In this document: in pieces, positions 1 through 12,598 of the stretch | How positions within the stretch are numbered: position 1 is the first letter of the stretch | Layout: every line of letters starts with the position of its first letter | Assembly: GCF_000512585.2 (NCBI RefSeq) | Contig: NC_089241.1 | Span: forward strand, 310,001 to 374,000 | DNA length: 64,000 bases | Reading direction: 5' to 3' | DNA from: Kwoniella bestiolae CBS 10118 | Lineage: Eukaryota > Basidiomycota > Tremellomycetes > Tremellales > Cryptococcaceae | Notes under the pieces: generated by a model | Told to the model about the DNA's origin: nothing | Database searches by the model: none | Seen by the model: only the letters and a program-made list of their open reading frames with translations | Made by a program: the position numbers and the translations under genes

Positions 1-176
1 TGACCTTGATAAGGTTGAAAATATGACGTGTTAGGGTTCACGAAGTCAGCAGTAAGGCTGTCTACGCCTGGGGAGATACTGTGATCCGTGATTTGGAACT
101 GCGAGTACCTTTCCTCTCATTTCCAGTGCACAGATGATCAGCTACCAGGGTCGAGTATCATAAGATCATCGACGAC

Positions 177-889
177 ATGAGCGCCAGAAAGAAGCGTAGC
201 AGACGCTCGAGGACCATTTCTTCGGTGTACAACCGAGAGGATGCGGATCTGGAACTATGTAGTAACGATAGTAAGATATTCAAGGTGGATTCGTTCTATC
301 TGAAAGCTCATAGGTGTGTTCATTCTCTTATGCTCTGTGACTTTGCATGGAATTTGGACTCATCTCAAGACGAAGCGAGATATTCAGAGACATGTTCACC
401 AATCAATCCTTCACAAACTCGTCCATCCCCATCGACCTCCATTCAAGAGACCTGACAGCCTTACTTGACATTATGGTCTCCGGCGAACCACCCAAGAAAG
501 CCCTCTCGCTCAAACAGGTCAAAACCCTCTACGCATTTTGTGATCAATACGAATGCCCCTTCGTGCGTCAACTGATGCTCGCACAATTCAAGAAAGTGGC
601 AGATACCGATCCGTGGGAGACGTTCGTTCTGGCGGGTGAACACAGGGATATCGATCTGGCGAAACAAGCCATAGAGTTCATGCCGAAATGCAAGGACAAG
701 CACCTGATCTCGGCTGGTAAGCTGCCTTTGGCGATGGCGAAGCAGGCCGATCTATCGTTCCTCTTGTCGTTGCTTGAGCAAACGCAGATCCAACAGACTC
801 AGGTTTATACGCTCGAGAACGGGTATTCGGAAAGTCAAGTCAACGAACGTTGGGCAAAGGTCGCGAAACATTTTCAGCCGAGGGAGTAG
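177..889 (+). CDS. BTB/POZ-like domain protein, tandem copy 1
   Basis: Two exons, 177-313 and 370-889 (218 aa), joined across a 56-nt GT-AG intron. The splice gives the BTB-like segment LKAHRRSEIFRDMF. The N-terminal half has the BTB pattern: a short strand pair (ADLELCSNDSKIFKV), then a helix that normally mediates dimerisation. The C-terminal half has a conserved DxxWETF/LAxEHRDIxLA block shared with the next three genes, probably a BACK-like helical region. BTB proteins usually dimerise and may serve as Cullin-3 adaptors; no Kelch, MATH or zinc-finger partner domain is visible here, so the function is unknown. The start at 177 is the first ATG in frame. First of four same-strand paralogues. 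Confidence 0.75.
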
Positions 890-1579
890 GCTGGACGAGG
901 TGAGTCGATTCTTTTCCTACGGCTTTTCACTGAGATTGCATAGGCATTTGCACCATGCTGATGATCGCCTTCAGTCCAGTCATAGCCATGACGTCTCGTT
1001 GCAAAATCATTTCCATGTTTCCATATCCTGCGCCGGAACAAAGCCCCTGTCACTATGAGGTCTTTGGGATCAAATTTTATGTATCCATGTATACATCCTG
1101 AAATGCATTTCACAAAGTGCTTCTCTGTACTTTTAAACGATTTGGCTGCACATGGGTGTCGCCATAGCCTGCTTTGACCGTTTACTAGTCCAGAATGACA
1201 AGAAAGGTTGACACTTCGGCAGTAATTCTGTCATCTTGTACATTGCAACATCCAAAAAGAGGAATGGAAACTACAGTACTCGGGGTGCCCAAATGGTCCC
1301 CCACTTTGGTACTGACCGAGCGATATGAAACTTGTCTGCGCAGAGCTAACGGGATGCGGAATTTTGTTCATTCGATGACCGTAGCTGAGGAACACAGCTT
1401 CCAATCAAGGTTGATGTCTGTTTCATTTACAGTGAAAACGCCTGATAGGAGTCGCAAGCCTGACCGTTCGGTTTGACCTTTTGTCCTTGCACAACCTCTT
1501 CTGAGCTGAACATGCGGTTTCTCTTTTTAATCGTGCTGAGCCTCAGCTCTTCAAAGGATTTTCACCATTTCGTTGTGCT
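890..1579. other. Intergenic stretch between BTB copies 1 and 2
   Basis: About 690 bases with only short ORFs that look like chance. I see no BTB remnant, RNA gene or repeat. It should hold the 3' end of copy 1 and the promoter of copy 2. Confidence 0.5.
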
Positions 1580-2325
1580 ATGCGCAAGCTATTAACGCTC
1601 CTGAGCACTTTCAGAGACCGCCAGTCGATATCAGGACTCTCGTCAGAATCCAAATCGAGCGACGTCGACATCGCCGTCCTCACTTCGGACAAAGCAGAAA
1701 TCAATATACCCTCATATATGCTGCAAGCGAATAGGTGAGCGTGAATTTCAAGCCTGCTACTTTCAGTATCCTTCCGGTCAAGGTTAGCACATCAGCTGAG
1801 GATCACTGGAACCGGAACAGTGCAGTCTTTCGAGATCTCCTTGGGGATCCCTCTTTCTCATCCGCCCCAAAACCCATACCAATCGACGCATTTTCAGCCG
1901 ACCTCAAGTGTTTCCTCAACTTCATGTATCAAGCCCATGTTCCTCTACCCAAGAGCTGGACTCAGGCCGAGATATTCCTAGACCTCTGCGAGAAGTATGA
2001 GTGCGAGATCATCAAAGAGAGATTGATGCAGGCGTTGAGGTCCTTCTCACCCAAGAAACCATGGGAGGCATTCTATTTCGCAAGTCATCATGATGATATC
2101 CTCCTGGCGAGACATGCCTTACAATGTCTTGGATCAGATAAGAAACGGAAGAATGCTATCTCGAGTGATATTTCGTTGGAGGAAGCTTCGAAGGTCACTT
2201 TACCGTATTTGCTGGGATATTTTGTTCTTTGTAATATGCTGGAGCCACCTTTGGTTTGGAAATCTGGTCTGATTGAGAAGGACTGGAATTACTGGGGAGA
2301 CAATTTACGCCTAGGAGGTAGCTGA
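1580..2325 (+). CDS. BTB/POZ-like domain protein, tandem copy 2
   Basis: Two exons, 1580-1734 and 1821-2325 (219 aa), with an 86-nt intron at the same place and phase as in copies 1 and 3 (after the AG of the xAxR codon). Exon 1 gives SDVDIAVLTSDKAEI and LQANR; exon 2 continues SAVFRDLLGDPSF and PKKPWEAFYFASHHDDILLA, the family's second conserved block. The first-exon ATG at 1580 is inferred from the match to copy 3. An acceptor 5 nt further downstream would break the frame, so 1820 is the one used. Function unknown; probable protein-protein interaction module. Confidence 0.72.
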
Positions 2326-2696
2326 GTTATCGGGCTCTTTGAAACCGGCTGGGTGATGCTAATGGACATTTGGGTTCGTCTAAGAAACGGGTACGAATGT
2401 CAAACACGATTTTGGGGAAATCTGGGTTGTGACCTGAGTTTAGAGAGAAGGTTTACTGGGAATGACCTCAACAGATTGTAAAACACATCCTAGATAGACA
2501 GATTGTTTGGACGTCGTATTGCAAGGTATGAATGCAAATGAGTGCACTTTCCGTCCTGTGTGTTTCTCGCTTTCTTGATATATCAACCTTAATAATCGCC
2601 TGACCCCCTTCTTCTTTCGTTTGAGAAAGTTACAATTTTCATTTTCACCATGTCTCTACACCTTTTGTAACCAGAATTCGTGACCCACTAAGCATC
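2326..2696. other. Intergenic stretch between BTB copies 2 and 3
   Basis: About 370 bases. The last 120 contain a C/T-rich run typical of promoters and leaders in this region. No gene seen. Confidence 0.45.
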
Positions 2697-3424
2697 ATGT
2701 CGAATGCTACCAAAGACAGTCCTCTGAGGTCAATGACATACAACTCCGATGAAGCCGACGTCACCCTTCTCAGTTCGGATGGTACAGAGTTTAAAGTCCA
2801 CTCTTATATGCTGAAAGCTCACAGGTGAGTAACAAACCTTATGGAAGCCTGTGATTCATCAGAGGCTCATGACATAGGTGCTTCTTTAGCTTGGTTCTTC
2901 GACCCATCCTGTGCGACCCAGCTTTCAAACCTTCCCCTATGACTATCGATGCCAGCCCGGAAGACTTGACTTGTTTCCTTGATCTCATGCACAACAAGCC
3001 ACCACACACGATATCCGACTGGCCACAGGCTGAGAAGGTGTTAGATTTGATTGATCAATACGAATGCGATGTGGCGAGCGAACGAATTTGGGTCGTCTTG
3101 AACGAAAAAGCCAAATCGGAACCATGGAGAGTCTTCTGTTTGGCAAGCAAGCGAAATAGTTTGGCATTGGCAAAACATGCTCTGAGCTGTATGGCGTGTG
3201 ACGTGAATCGTAGGCAGATGAGTATACACACATTGTCACACGAAGATGCTTCCAAGATAGCCCTGTCTTACCTTCTGGGACTCATTCGGAAACTTTCGAT
3301 ATCACAATACACCGCATCATATAGTCCTTCACATTTTACTAATGACTGGAAGGGCATCGCTGAAGGCTATGCGCCCGTTTATCCAGTGAGTGACATTCCT
3401 ATTTCGACTCGCTGGAGCGACTGA
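2697..3424 (+). CDS. BTB/POZ-like domain protein, tandem copy 3
   Basis: Two exons, 2697-2824 and 2890-3424 (220 aa), with a 65-nt intron at the family position (LKAHR then SLVLRPILCDPAF). Exon 1 contains the clearest BTB strand pair of the array: DEADVTLLSSDGTEFKVHS. The conserved C-terminal block reads EPWRVFCLASKRNSLALAKHAL. No additional domain, signal peptide or membrane segment is seen. The tail after about residue 195 diverges from the siblings. Function not assignable; the neighbours point to local gene duplication. Confidence 0.73.
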
Positions 3425-3874
3425 CGTTCGCTCTCAGAAGAGAACAGGATGAATACCATACAAAGGTCCGGCATTGCCCCGTGTTATATATAAATACATA
3501 TGATTTATACTCTTCCGAGCAGCGCTTCCATGACTCAAGTGGATGACTGCAGCTGATTGGGGTGCAACTACTGAAATGCATCTTGTCTCCTATCGTCCAG
3601 GAATATGTCTCGAAATGCCTGAACTGGTGAATGCTTCCGAAATGATTTTGAAACACCTGGTGGTAATACTCGGCTTCCTTGTTCTAGGTTTATATCTTGC
3701 CAATCCGGTTTGACGTGGGTCGTTAGGTCTTCGTCATCTTGCTTTCAGACTTGCGCATCTTTCAGTCTACTCCAACTTTGATGGGTTGGGCAGAATGATA
3801 TTCAGCGCAATATTGATCATGTGATGGTCCATCTAAAACGCTGGGGCAGCAAGATCAGATAAATTGGTATCAAT
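3425..3874. other. Intergenic stretch between BTB copies 3 and 4
   Basis: About 450 bases, no gene recognised. Contains the presumed promoter of copy 4. Confidence 0.45.
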
Positions 3875-4613
3875 ATGTCGCTGAAGAATAATCCAAGATA
3901 CTCTGCAGGCTAAAATGACGAGTCAGCCGATATCACCCTTACCAATTCGGACAATATGTTGTTCAAAGTGCATTCCTACAAGTTGAAAACACACAGGTGA
4001 GGAATGACTGACTCTTATGCTGTAATTCTTCTTTGCCAAAGCAGACATGTATTCTACCGGTCCATCTGTGTTTGGTCTTGACAGATTGAATGTGGCTGAT
4101 GTAAAGATGGTGCACTCCGTCTTCAGAGATATGCTTGGCGACCCCAAATTGGAATCCTCACCTATCCCCATGGATGCCAATTTCTCATACCTGGAATTAT
4201 TCCTCGACTTCATGCTCAAATACCCTGCACCAACTATATCTGACTGGCCTGCAGTTCCCGCCATGCTAGCTCTAGCAGACAAGTGGGACACTCCGGTGGT
4301 CAGCGAGCGGGTCCGAAACGGGTTAAATCACATGACAAAGAGATATCCTTGGGAGATCTTCTGCTTTGCAAGTCATGAAAATAATTTGGAACTTGCACGA
4401 AAGGCTTTAGAAAATATGGGTCAAGATTTCAAGCACAACACTATGACTCTATTGGATATCTCTGCAAAAGACGTACTGGAGCCTACTGTGCCGTATTTGG
4501 TTGGATTACTCTGTCAATTGGGTACGAATAGGGAAGGTTACTGGAATAAGAAAGATCATCGAATGGATGTGAACTGGGAGAAAATGGCGAAGGAGTTTAG
4601 CCCTCGACGTTGA
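3875..4613 (+). pseudogene. BTB/POZ-like copy 4 with an in-frame stop, probable pseudogene or N-truncated gene
   Basis: The paralogous reading frame is 3875-3996 plus 4085-4613, but it carries a TAA at 3911-3913, 12 codons after the ATG that matches the start of copy 3. Downstream the frame is intact (ESADITLTNSDNMLFKVHS, then SVFRDMLGDPKLES and YPWEIFCFASHENNLELA) and reaches a stop at 4613. The family intron is present (3997-4084), but the usable acceptor lies about 30 nt upstream of the expected place, adding about ten residues before SVFRDM. No alternative first exon avoiding the TAA was found. An in-frame internal Met (in NSDNMLFKV) could start a protein lacking the first BTB strand. The second exon shows little sign of decay, so the loss may be recent. 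Confidence 0.6.
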
Positions 4614-4772
4614 ATTGTGGTGGAAACATGTCGTTTATTCCAAATGAATTGTATGTATCTTCATGGTGATGATACCTAGTGATTGTGTTACTGTGGACGG
4701 GGCTACATGATCCCTGTTTGTCTCTTAACCGAATCGTCATAAACCACGAAGGTATGCATATGCTATCATCAA

Positions 4773-6787
4773 CTAGATCATCATCTTCCTTCCCTCATCG
4801 TCCAACTCCACTCTTCCAACCACTACACCATTCTTAGCTTTCTTATCGTTCATCCATCTACCTAACCTAGGTTCCTGGCCTACAGAGGCGACAATGTAAA
4901 TATCATTCTTACTCCTCTTGCCTGTATCACCATCAGTCGTATCGGGGAAAGACGAAGGTTGGACAGTATCGGTAGGGTAAGAAAGAAGCTGTATCGAATT
5001 GATGAATCCTCGCATCGGGATCGTAAGTGGTAATGCCGAGAAATTCTTAAGTGAGGAATCGAGTGCCCAGAATTGGATGTGACCATCGTATGAACCTGCA
5101 AAGCAAAATCAGCTTTGAAATGAAGAGGCGATTTGTGAGAAAAGCGACTTACCGGATGCAAAGAGATTCGTTCCCCTCAGTCCCGCCAGAGCAGTAATCC
5201 ACCGAGGTCCGCTGATTGAATGATCGTCGCTATCTACTAAATCGCTCAAGCCGTGTGCGAGTGCTTGTGTGAAGATGGGCTTCTTCTTGCCGATGTGCCA
5301 TAATGATATCGACCTGGAAATGTCAGGGTCAGCTTTGGTGAGTCTTCGACAAACCGAAAACCTTGATGGAGCTAACGTACCCGCTATCTCCCCCTGAAAC
5401 GAAATGCTGATCATCCAACATCTCCACCACATCGATACTACCCTCTATAAATTCTTTACTCTTTCCTTTACCTTTCCTGTCCCTCTTAGCCTGTTCAGCA
5501 GGATCAACACCTTCTGTCCAACCCCCACCTAATCTCTCTTTCCTTTCTTCAGGTAACAAACCAGCTTGGTCTGTTCTGGTCTTACCACCTCCTCTGAAGA
5601 CCAGCTGTACTTCTTCTTCAACTTTCCACCATCTACATGTCCTATCCCTTGATCCGGCAGTGACCGCCAGAGTGGGTTTCAGGGAAGATACAGATGGTAT
5701 GGAATCCTGATGACCGAAGAATGTATCTATGACTGATAGTGTCGCTAGGGAATGTAAGGCTAGATGTCGGGATAAGGATGCAGAGAGGATATGGTGAGAC
5801 GGGTTGTTTAATGTGGGCATAGCAATCGACTTCCAATAATTCATGTCAGCTTAAACACTCAAATGATAGAGCAACGTGTAAGCTCACGGTGACAGCATCC
5901 TTGTGCCCTCTCAAACCCGTCACCCAAACAGGTTCATCACCTTCCACATTCCACACTCCAATCACCTTGTCCCTTCCACCAGTAACAACAAATTTTCCAT
6001 CTTCACTTGCAGCTATACACAGGATCTCTCCTTTATGTCCACCATCCTCGCCTACAGCTTGTCCGAATGGTTTACCAATCTTCTTGAGCGTTGAAGTAGC
6101 GTATCTGATGATCGAACCTCGTTTGGTGGATACAAAGAGATATTTGGGTGTCAAAGCGGCAGAAGTGGGTACGAGGGGTGATGTGGACAGGAGACGGGTG
6201 GTGATTGAGGTGGCGTGGGATGCGATGTACAGATGTATTTTGCCTGATTGTTCGGCCTATGAGATGGTATATAGCTGCTTGAGCTACAAGGAACATGCAG
6301 TTGAGAAAAAATTACTTACAACATCTCTCTGTAACCTTGAAGCTATTAATTCTCTATCGATCTCAGCGGCATCGTAGTCGGTGTTTGCATTGGCTAGGTA
6401 TGACCCAGATCAGCTACAGATGAATTTGAAGGGCATTCTGCAGCTGAACTTACCAGCTTCCACCTCATCTCTGACTTTCGCCAAATACCCTTTAGCCAAC
6501 CTGACTCGCTTCTCAGCAGCAGTCTCATTCTGATCTATCAATTCCTCATCACTATAATTCACATCTTCTCTTCCAGCTCTAAAATCCATCAGATCCAAGT
6601 CGCCCCCACCATTCTCCCCTTCAGCCTCTGATGAGAGCTCTTCATCTTTCTCGGCTCTTCTAGTTGGTTTCGTTTTCTGTCCTTTACCATAAGGCAGTAG
6701 ACGTCCTTCGCCGCCATTTGATCTGGATGGTCCAGCTCGATTGGTTCGTTTTCGTTTCTTGTCGGATTGGAAGAATGGGTCAGGCAT
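4773..6787 (-). CDS. RRP9: U3 snoRNP WD40 protein Rrp9 (U3-55K)
   Basis: Six exons on the minus strand: 6787-6454, 6393-6320, 6256-5888, 5829-5381, 5313-5153, 5095-4773 (569 aa). The N-terminus is basic then acidic and carries the family block ETAAEKRVRLAKGYL, followed by DREL-x-SRLQRDV before the propeller. WD repeats include GHKGEILCIAAS / VVTGGRDKVIGVWN, GSRDRTCRWWK, FVSGGDSGSISLWH and SGSYDGHIQFW. Rrp9 binds box B/C of U3 snoRNA in the nucleolus for early 18S rRNA processing. A low-complexity Lys/Gly insert sits between blades near residues 330-380. It is head to head with SEC31 across about 510 bp. Confidence 0.93.
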
Positions 6788-7298
6788 CTTGCTGAGTGCT
6801 GTTAAGGTCTCAATGGATGATGGATTTTGGTATACGATCCAAGATATGTACGTTGTTGTCTCTATATGCAGCAAAAGATGCTCGACCTCTCAACCTGGAC
6901 CTCGAAAAATATATATCTCAAAATAAAAATCAGAAGATGACACGTGGAAAAAAAACAACCATGTTAGGTACGCGATCAGTCAAAAGGGCATGATGACTAG
7001 GCTCGTTGATCACGCAACGTCAAAGATCCCATAATAGGCGCGCTTCCGGTTGGCGCCACGTCCTTGGACGAGCACGTCGGTTCAACATGCCTCGTCATAA
7101 CCAGCAGTATATATATGTGTGTATATACCCCACCATACACCATATATTCATTCAATATCCCCTTCCTATATCCCCCCCTCTTCTTTATCCGGACTTGAAA
7201 CCTCGACATAGAATAGAGGTCTGATAATTACACCCTTCTCCTTCTACGCAATCCTAATTATACCATCCGGGCGCAGTGCGTCATAGAACACCTCGAAA
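6788..7298. promoter_or_regulatory. Shared divergent promoter of RRP9 and SEC31
   Basis: The region between the two start codons holds a CACGTG at 6941-6946, an ACGTCA-type (CRE-like) site near 7015, a TATATATA tract near 7109-7124 on the SEC31 side, and a pyrimidine-rich run near 7160-7190. No ORF of interest. Assignment as a shared promoter is from layout; the motifs are seen but not proven functional. Confidence 0.5.
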
Positions 7299-10200
7299 AT
7301 GAAGCTGAAAGATATCTCAAGGACAGCTACCTTCGCATGGGACCAGTCATCATCTTCTTCCCCCTTACTGGCGACTGGTGCCGTGGCGGGTGCTCTGGAT
7401 GAGAACTTCAGCAATGAAAGTCAGTTGGAGATTTGGGCACCAGATTTCGGAGATGAGAAAGGAATTCGACTCGGTGGTGAGGGTAAAGCTGCTCAAGGGA
7501 GTATAACCGTGAACAGTCGGTGAGTAGCAGCCGTTCTTCCTGTGAGAATGGACTGGGTCATGGAGGATCTCAACTGATCTCACATTTATCTAGATTCAAT
7601 CGACTCGCGTGGTCAGCTCCATCTGCAGCTCACTCGAAGGGTCTTCTTGCGGCTGGTATGGAGACAGGTGAAGTCAACCTGTTCGATCCAGAGAAGATAT
7701 TGTCTGGCTCAACGTGAGTGTCACCACCCTCTACAGAGGGATATCAGGAACTGACCACAGGTGCTGTAGTGCCGATGATGCTCGCATCTTCAAGAGCGAT
7801 AAGCATACCGGTCCTGTACGAGGTCTCGACTTCAATCAGATCCAGAAGAATCTCTTGTTAACGGGTGCTGTGAATGCCGAGGTAAGCTGTCCAATCAACT
7901 TGTCCTAGCGGCCAAGCTGACGAGGTGTCATCTCATAGCTTTACATATACGATCTCAACAATCCAAGCAACGCCCCTGTTCCTCCTGGTCCTACATCTAC
8001 CAAATTAAACGAAATCACCTCACTCCAGTGGAACCCTACCGTCGCCCGGGTGTTCGCGGCTTCCTCTTCATCAGGTTACACGTCTGTATGGGATTTGAAG
8101 GCTGGGAAGGAAATCGTCAGCTTGCAGTACGGTGGAGGTGCTGCGAAAGGAATGGAGACTGTTGGTGGTGTAGCAGGTTTGCAAATGGGTAAAAGGAGAG
8201 GAATGAGTGATGTTTGTTGGCATCCAGAAAATGTGAGTTACGTGTCCATCGTGTGTTTGGTTTCTGAAGCTGATTCCTAATAGGCTACGAGGTTGATCAC
8301 TGCCTCTGAAGACGATGAATCTCCGATTATCATGTTGTGGGATTTGAGGAATACTAGAGCACCAGAAAAGGTGAGTGGCCACATATAAATGCAACTCCGC
8401 TAACATCCTCACAGATCCTTAGCGGTCATCATAAAGGTGTTCTTTCCGTTGCTTGGTGTAAGCAAGATGCCGATCTTTTATTATCGTGTGGTAAAGACAA
8501 CAGAACACTTTGCTGGAACCCTTCGAGTGGAGAGATCATTGGAGAAGTGAGTTTGCCAGTCAAGCGACACCGCTGATTTATTAGCTTCCTGCAAGCAACG
8601 ACTGGTCATTCCAAACCACCTGGTGCCCACGAAATCCTGATCTTCTCGCTACAGCTTCCTTTGATGGTCACATCGGTATTCATTCCCTTCAAACCACCAG
8701 CATGCCTTCTCAGCCAGCCGAAAAGCTCAACGAAGAAGCTTCTGCAGATGATATCTTCGGTGCTTTGAGTCAAGAAGAGCCTTCCAATGACACCGCCAAT
8801 GTTCTTTCCCTCAAACAACCTCCCAAATGGCTCCGAAGACCGGTTTCAGCTACTTTCGGTTTCGGTGGTTTACTCGCCACTACCTCGAACCTACCTGGTG
8901 CTTCGGGTAAACACCAAAGTGGAGTCGTTCATCTTCGCACAGTCACCACGGAACAAAGTGTCATCGATAGAGCTACAGCTTTGGATGCTGCCGCCGGTGA
9001 AAAGGAGAAGCTCGCCGAGTTCTGCTCAGAACGGGCAAGTAGCAATGATGATGCTTGGAAAGCTCTTCAAACCCTGTTCAAGACAAATTCACGCGATGAG
9101 CTAGTTCAATTGCTTGGGTTCTCGAAGGACGAGGTCATCAAGAAGGTGCAAGATGCTATCGGCAAGTTCCCTTCTGTTACGGTTACGGAAGAACCATCTG
9201 AAGATCAAGCAAAGACCGATGAGAGGGATGAATCCGGTGTAGAAACTCCCACAGTTGAGAAGACGCCTGAAGAAGCTACTTCGACCGCTGATGAGACTGC
9301 CAGTGTCAAGGAGTCCGAAACAGCTTCTGCCACCGGCACCAACGAGAAGAGCCTTTTCGACGATGATCACGCTCCTGGAACTCCCGCCGCCGCCGCTGCC
9401 GATTTCTTCTCCTCCATGGCTTCGGGCTCACTCAGAAATCCACAACTCGACAGCATAATCCCTCACAAGAACAATGAATTCGTCGACTCGTCTGTGGCTG
9501 CAACCATCGGTAGTCGAGCTTCTTCCGTCAGAGACGAAATCATCACCAAAGAGAACACTTTCCAGATCTACCCTGAGGGAGAAAGCGACATCGATAAATT
9601 GATCACTCAAGCTTTGGTGATGGGTGATTTCAAATCCGCTGTCGACCTTTGTCTCGCTTCCGAGAGATTCGCCGATGCATTACTTCTCGCTGTACGAGGT
9701 GGTCCTGACCTCCTTCAATCCACCCAAAAGGCTTACTTCGCTCGACAGACCGCGTCGCTTCCCTTCCTCCGAGTCTTCCAATCGATCGTTACCGAAGATC
9801 TCGTCGACATTGTTCAAAACGCTGATCTTAGAGAATGGAAAGTTGCCTTTGTTGTCGTTTGCACCTTCGCCAAAGAAAGTGAATTTAGCACCCTCGCTGA
9901 ACAGCTTGGTCAAAGACTTCAATTCAAATGGCGAACTCTTTTTGGCTCTGATAGTCCAGAAGCGAAGGAGTCTGCAAAGATCGCTAGACAGGATGCCACT
10001 CTATGCTACCTCGCTGCAAGAAGATTAGAGAAAGTGGTGAGCATCTGGGTTGACGAGATGTCTGAAGAGGAGGAAGCAACCGATACCACTCGATACACTG
10101 CTCACGCTCAAGCTCTTCAATCCTTCATCGAGAAAGTAGCAGTGTTCACAGCTGCTACAGGATATGAGGACGAAGACCTTCTTACTCCTACCGAGTCTGC

Positions 10201-12229
10201 AGTTGCTGCTGAGACAGGTGCTAGGACCTACAAATTGGCTGGACTGTACGATCGATACTACGAATACGCCGATCTCCTGGCTACTCAAGGTCTTGTCGAC
10301 ATTGCCGCTAAATTTGTCAAGATGACCCCGTCAGATTATAAGGGTACAGGTGCCGCTGGATCTGAGCTCGACAAAGCTAGGGATAGATTGTTCACAGCTG
10401 CTGGTGTCCAAGGTGGAAGCGTTTCCGTCAACTCAGCCTTTGGAGCTGCTAAGGCACAACCTCAAACTTCTACTTCTTATGCTTCTGCTAGTGCTTCTAC
10501 GTACGCTCCTCAAACAGCTGGCCCGTACAGTGCTGCTCCTTCCTCTACTGGTCCTTACAGTGCTGTACAACCACCTACTCCTTACGGTCAAGCACAACCA
10601 TTGGCGTATGCTCCTCCCCCCGCTCCTGCTCAAAACGCATACAAGCCTCCTGTAACCTCAGCGCCATATCAGCCTGCCCCACAATCACAGCAGTCTTACG
10701 GAGGATATGGTGAATCGAATCCTTATGCCCCTTCGCAAGCTTCGTCCTATCAACCTTCCGGATACTCTGCAAACGGCTATCGACCTAATGAACCACAAGC
10801 TCAAGGGTATGGTGCACCACAACAGCCTTACGGCGCCCCACCTCAGGTCATTCCCCCTCCACCTCGAGCTGGATCGTTAAATGGACCAAGCTCAAATACT
10901 CCACCACCTATACCCGCTGCTCAAAGGAGGGATATTCCTGGATGGAACGATGCGCCTAGTCTTGCACCCAAACGACCTCAAAGTGCGGTTAACAAGGAAG
11001 CTAACAAGCCTACAGCTATCACTTCTCCTTTCCCAAATATGCCTAATCCCTTCGAAGCCCAACCTTCTGGTTTCACCCCTCCTCCTGCTCGTCAGACTCC
11101 TCAACCTGGTGTCCTTCCCCCTCCGCCCAAGGGTGGTCCAAGAGCTCCTTCCGCTCAACAGATCCCTCCTCCTCCAAGATCAGTTGCATCCCCTCCCGCT
11201 CAGCAGCAACCACCCCCTCAATTCCAACAACCGCCTCCTCGTGGGCAACCACTTGCTGGGCCGCCACCCGCCGCTCGACCACCTCCACCACCACAAGGTA
11301 AAGGCGGACCGCCTCCCCCAGGCGTAATGGCTGGACCTCCTCCTCAGAGGGCTTTGTCACCTCTGGGGCCTGGTAGAGTAGGATCACCACTTGCAGGACA
11401 GATCAGACCACCACCTCAACAGAGACCTCCTCAGGCTATGTCACCGCCTAATCAGCAGCAAGCTCCACCTCCGCCACCTATGGGCTCGCGAATGGCTGGT
11501 CCCCCTCCTCCAGGCAGGAGTCCCTCTGTCCAACAACAGCAGCAACATGGTGGACCACCAACTCAGATGGTAAATTCACCACCCAAACCTGCTCAACAAG
11601 AGGTTCAGCAGCCACCAGCTGCTCCTACCAAACCTACTCACCGTGAGTTCACAAATGACATATCCCGTGAACATAGCTGACACACCATGTATCTGCAGCT
11701 GCTGGAGATAGATCGCATATCCCATCTTCCTCACGACCTGTCTTTGAGACTTTGTCGAATGAGCTTTCTGCCGTTAAGCAAAAGAACTTCCCTGTAAGTA
11801 CATATATAGTCAAAACTGCATTCGTAGTGTACTACGACTCGTTGCTGATGAAATAATATGGTATAATTAGCCTAACGTGAAGAAGGTAGTTGAGGATACC
11901 GAAAGGAGATTGAATATCCTCTTTGATGGATTGAACAATGAATCGGTACCCAAACCAGCTTTGGACTTGTTGAACAATATCTCAAAAGGTGAGTTATAGG
12001 GACTAATCACAAAATATCCAGGCTGACCTTCCATCGTTGCAGCCATCGCTGCAAAGGATTGGAATGCTGCTTTAGCGATGCATGTTGAGTTGTTGACTGG
12101 AGCTACGGGTGATATGACAACTTGGGTGGTGAGTCACATTCATCAGTTGAGTCACATACTAATGCGGAGCTGATGGTCAACCACTTGTAACAGCCCGGAG
12201 TCAAACAGTTAGTAAGATTGAGTGTATAG
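7299..12229 (+). CDS. SEC31: COPII outer coat protein Sec31
   Basis: Eleven exons: 7299-7519, 7594-7713, 7770-7881, 7939-8232, 8284-8370, 8415-8546, 8585-11642, 11699-11793, 11871-11988, 12043-12128, 12194-12229 (1452 aa). It starts [14 protein letters not shown], typical of Sec31. An N-terminal WD40 propeller spans about residues 1-370 (e.g. [18 protein letters not shown]); a helical ACE1-type solenoid lies near 650-930 ([23 protein letters not shown]); a long Pro/Gln-rich segment runs about 940-1340; a short helical C-terminal domain follows. Sec31 with Sec13 forms the outer cage of COPII vesicles leaving the ER, and its Pro-rich part contacts Sec23 and stimulates Sar1 GTPase. Exon 7 is over 3 kb, while the 3' end is split into small exons; the last codes for 11 residues. 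Confidence 0.95.
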
Positions 12230-12598
12230 GTTGATAGAGCAAAGATGTGAATAGTTCGAGTCATGTTTTCCGATTTTATATACAAAAAGATATGGCGTAA
12301 TGAACTCTGCATACCCTTATGGATGATGTTGCCTTGTTCGCGAACGCCGACAACGGCATGCTTGCAAGCGGAAACATGCGAGAGATCATTTGAACGATGC
12401 AAGATACATGCGCGATGGATGACTGAGAAAGACACGATGCAGATTGTCTATGAAGAAATAGCTACAAATGATGAGTTCAATGAGATATGATATACTATGA
12501 CATGACGAGACAAGATGAGTACAAGATATGGATGAAAATACTGAACAGATTCGTCTATGATATGCTAGATCCAATTGTCCGTGATAATATATTTATAA
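12230..12598. other. Tail-to-tail gap between SEC31 and the arrestin-like gene
   Basis: About 370 AT-rich bases between two convergent stop codons. Holds both 3' ends; no gene seen. Confidence 0.5.
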
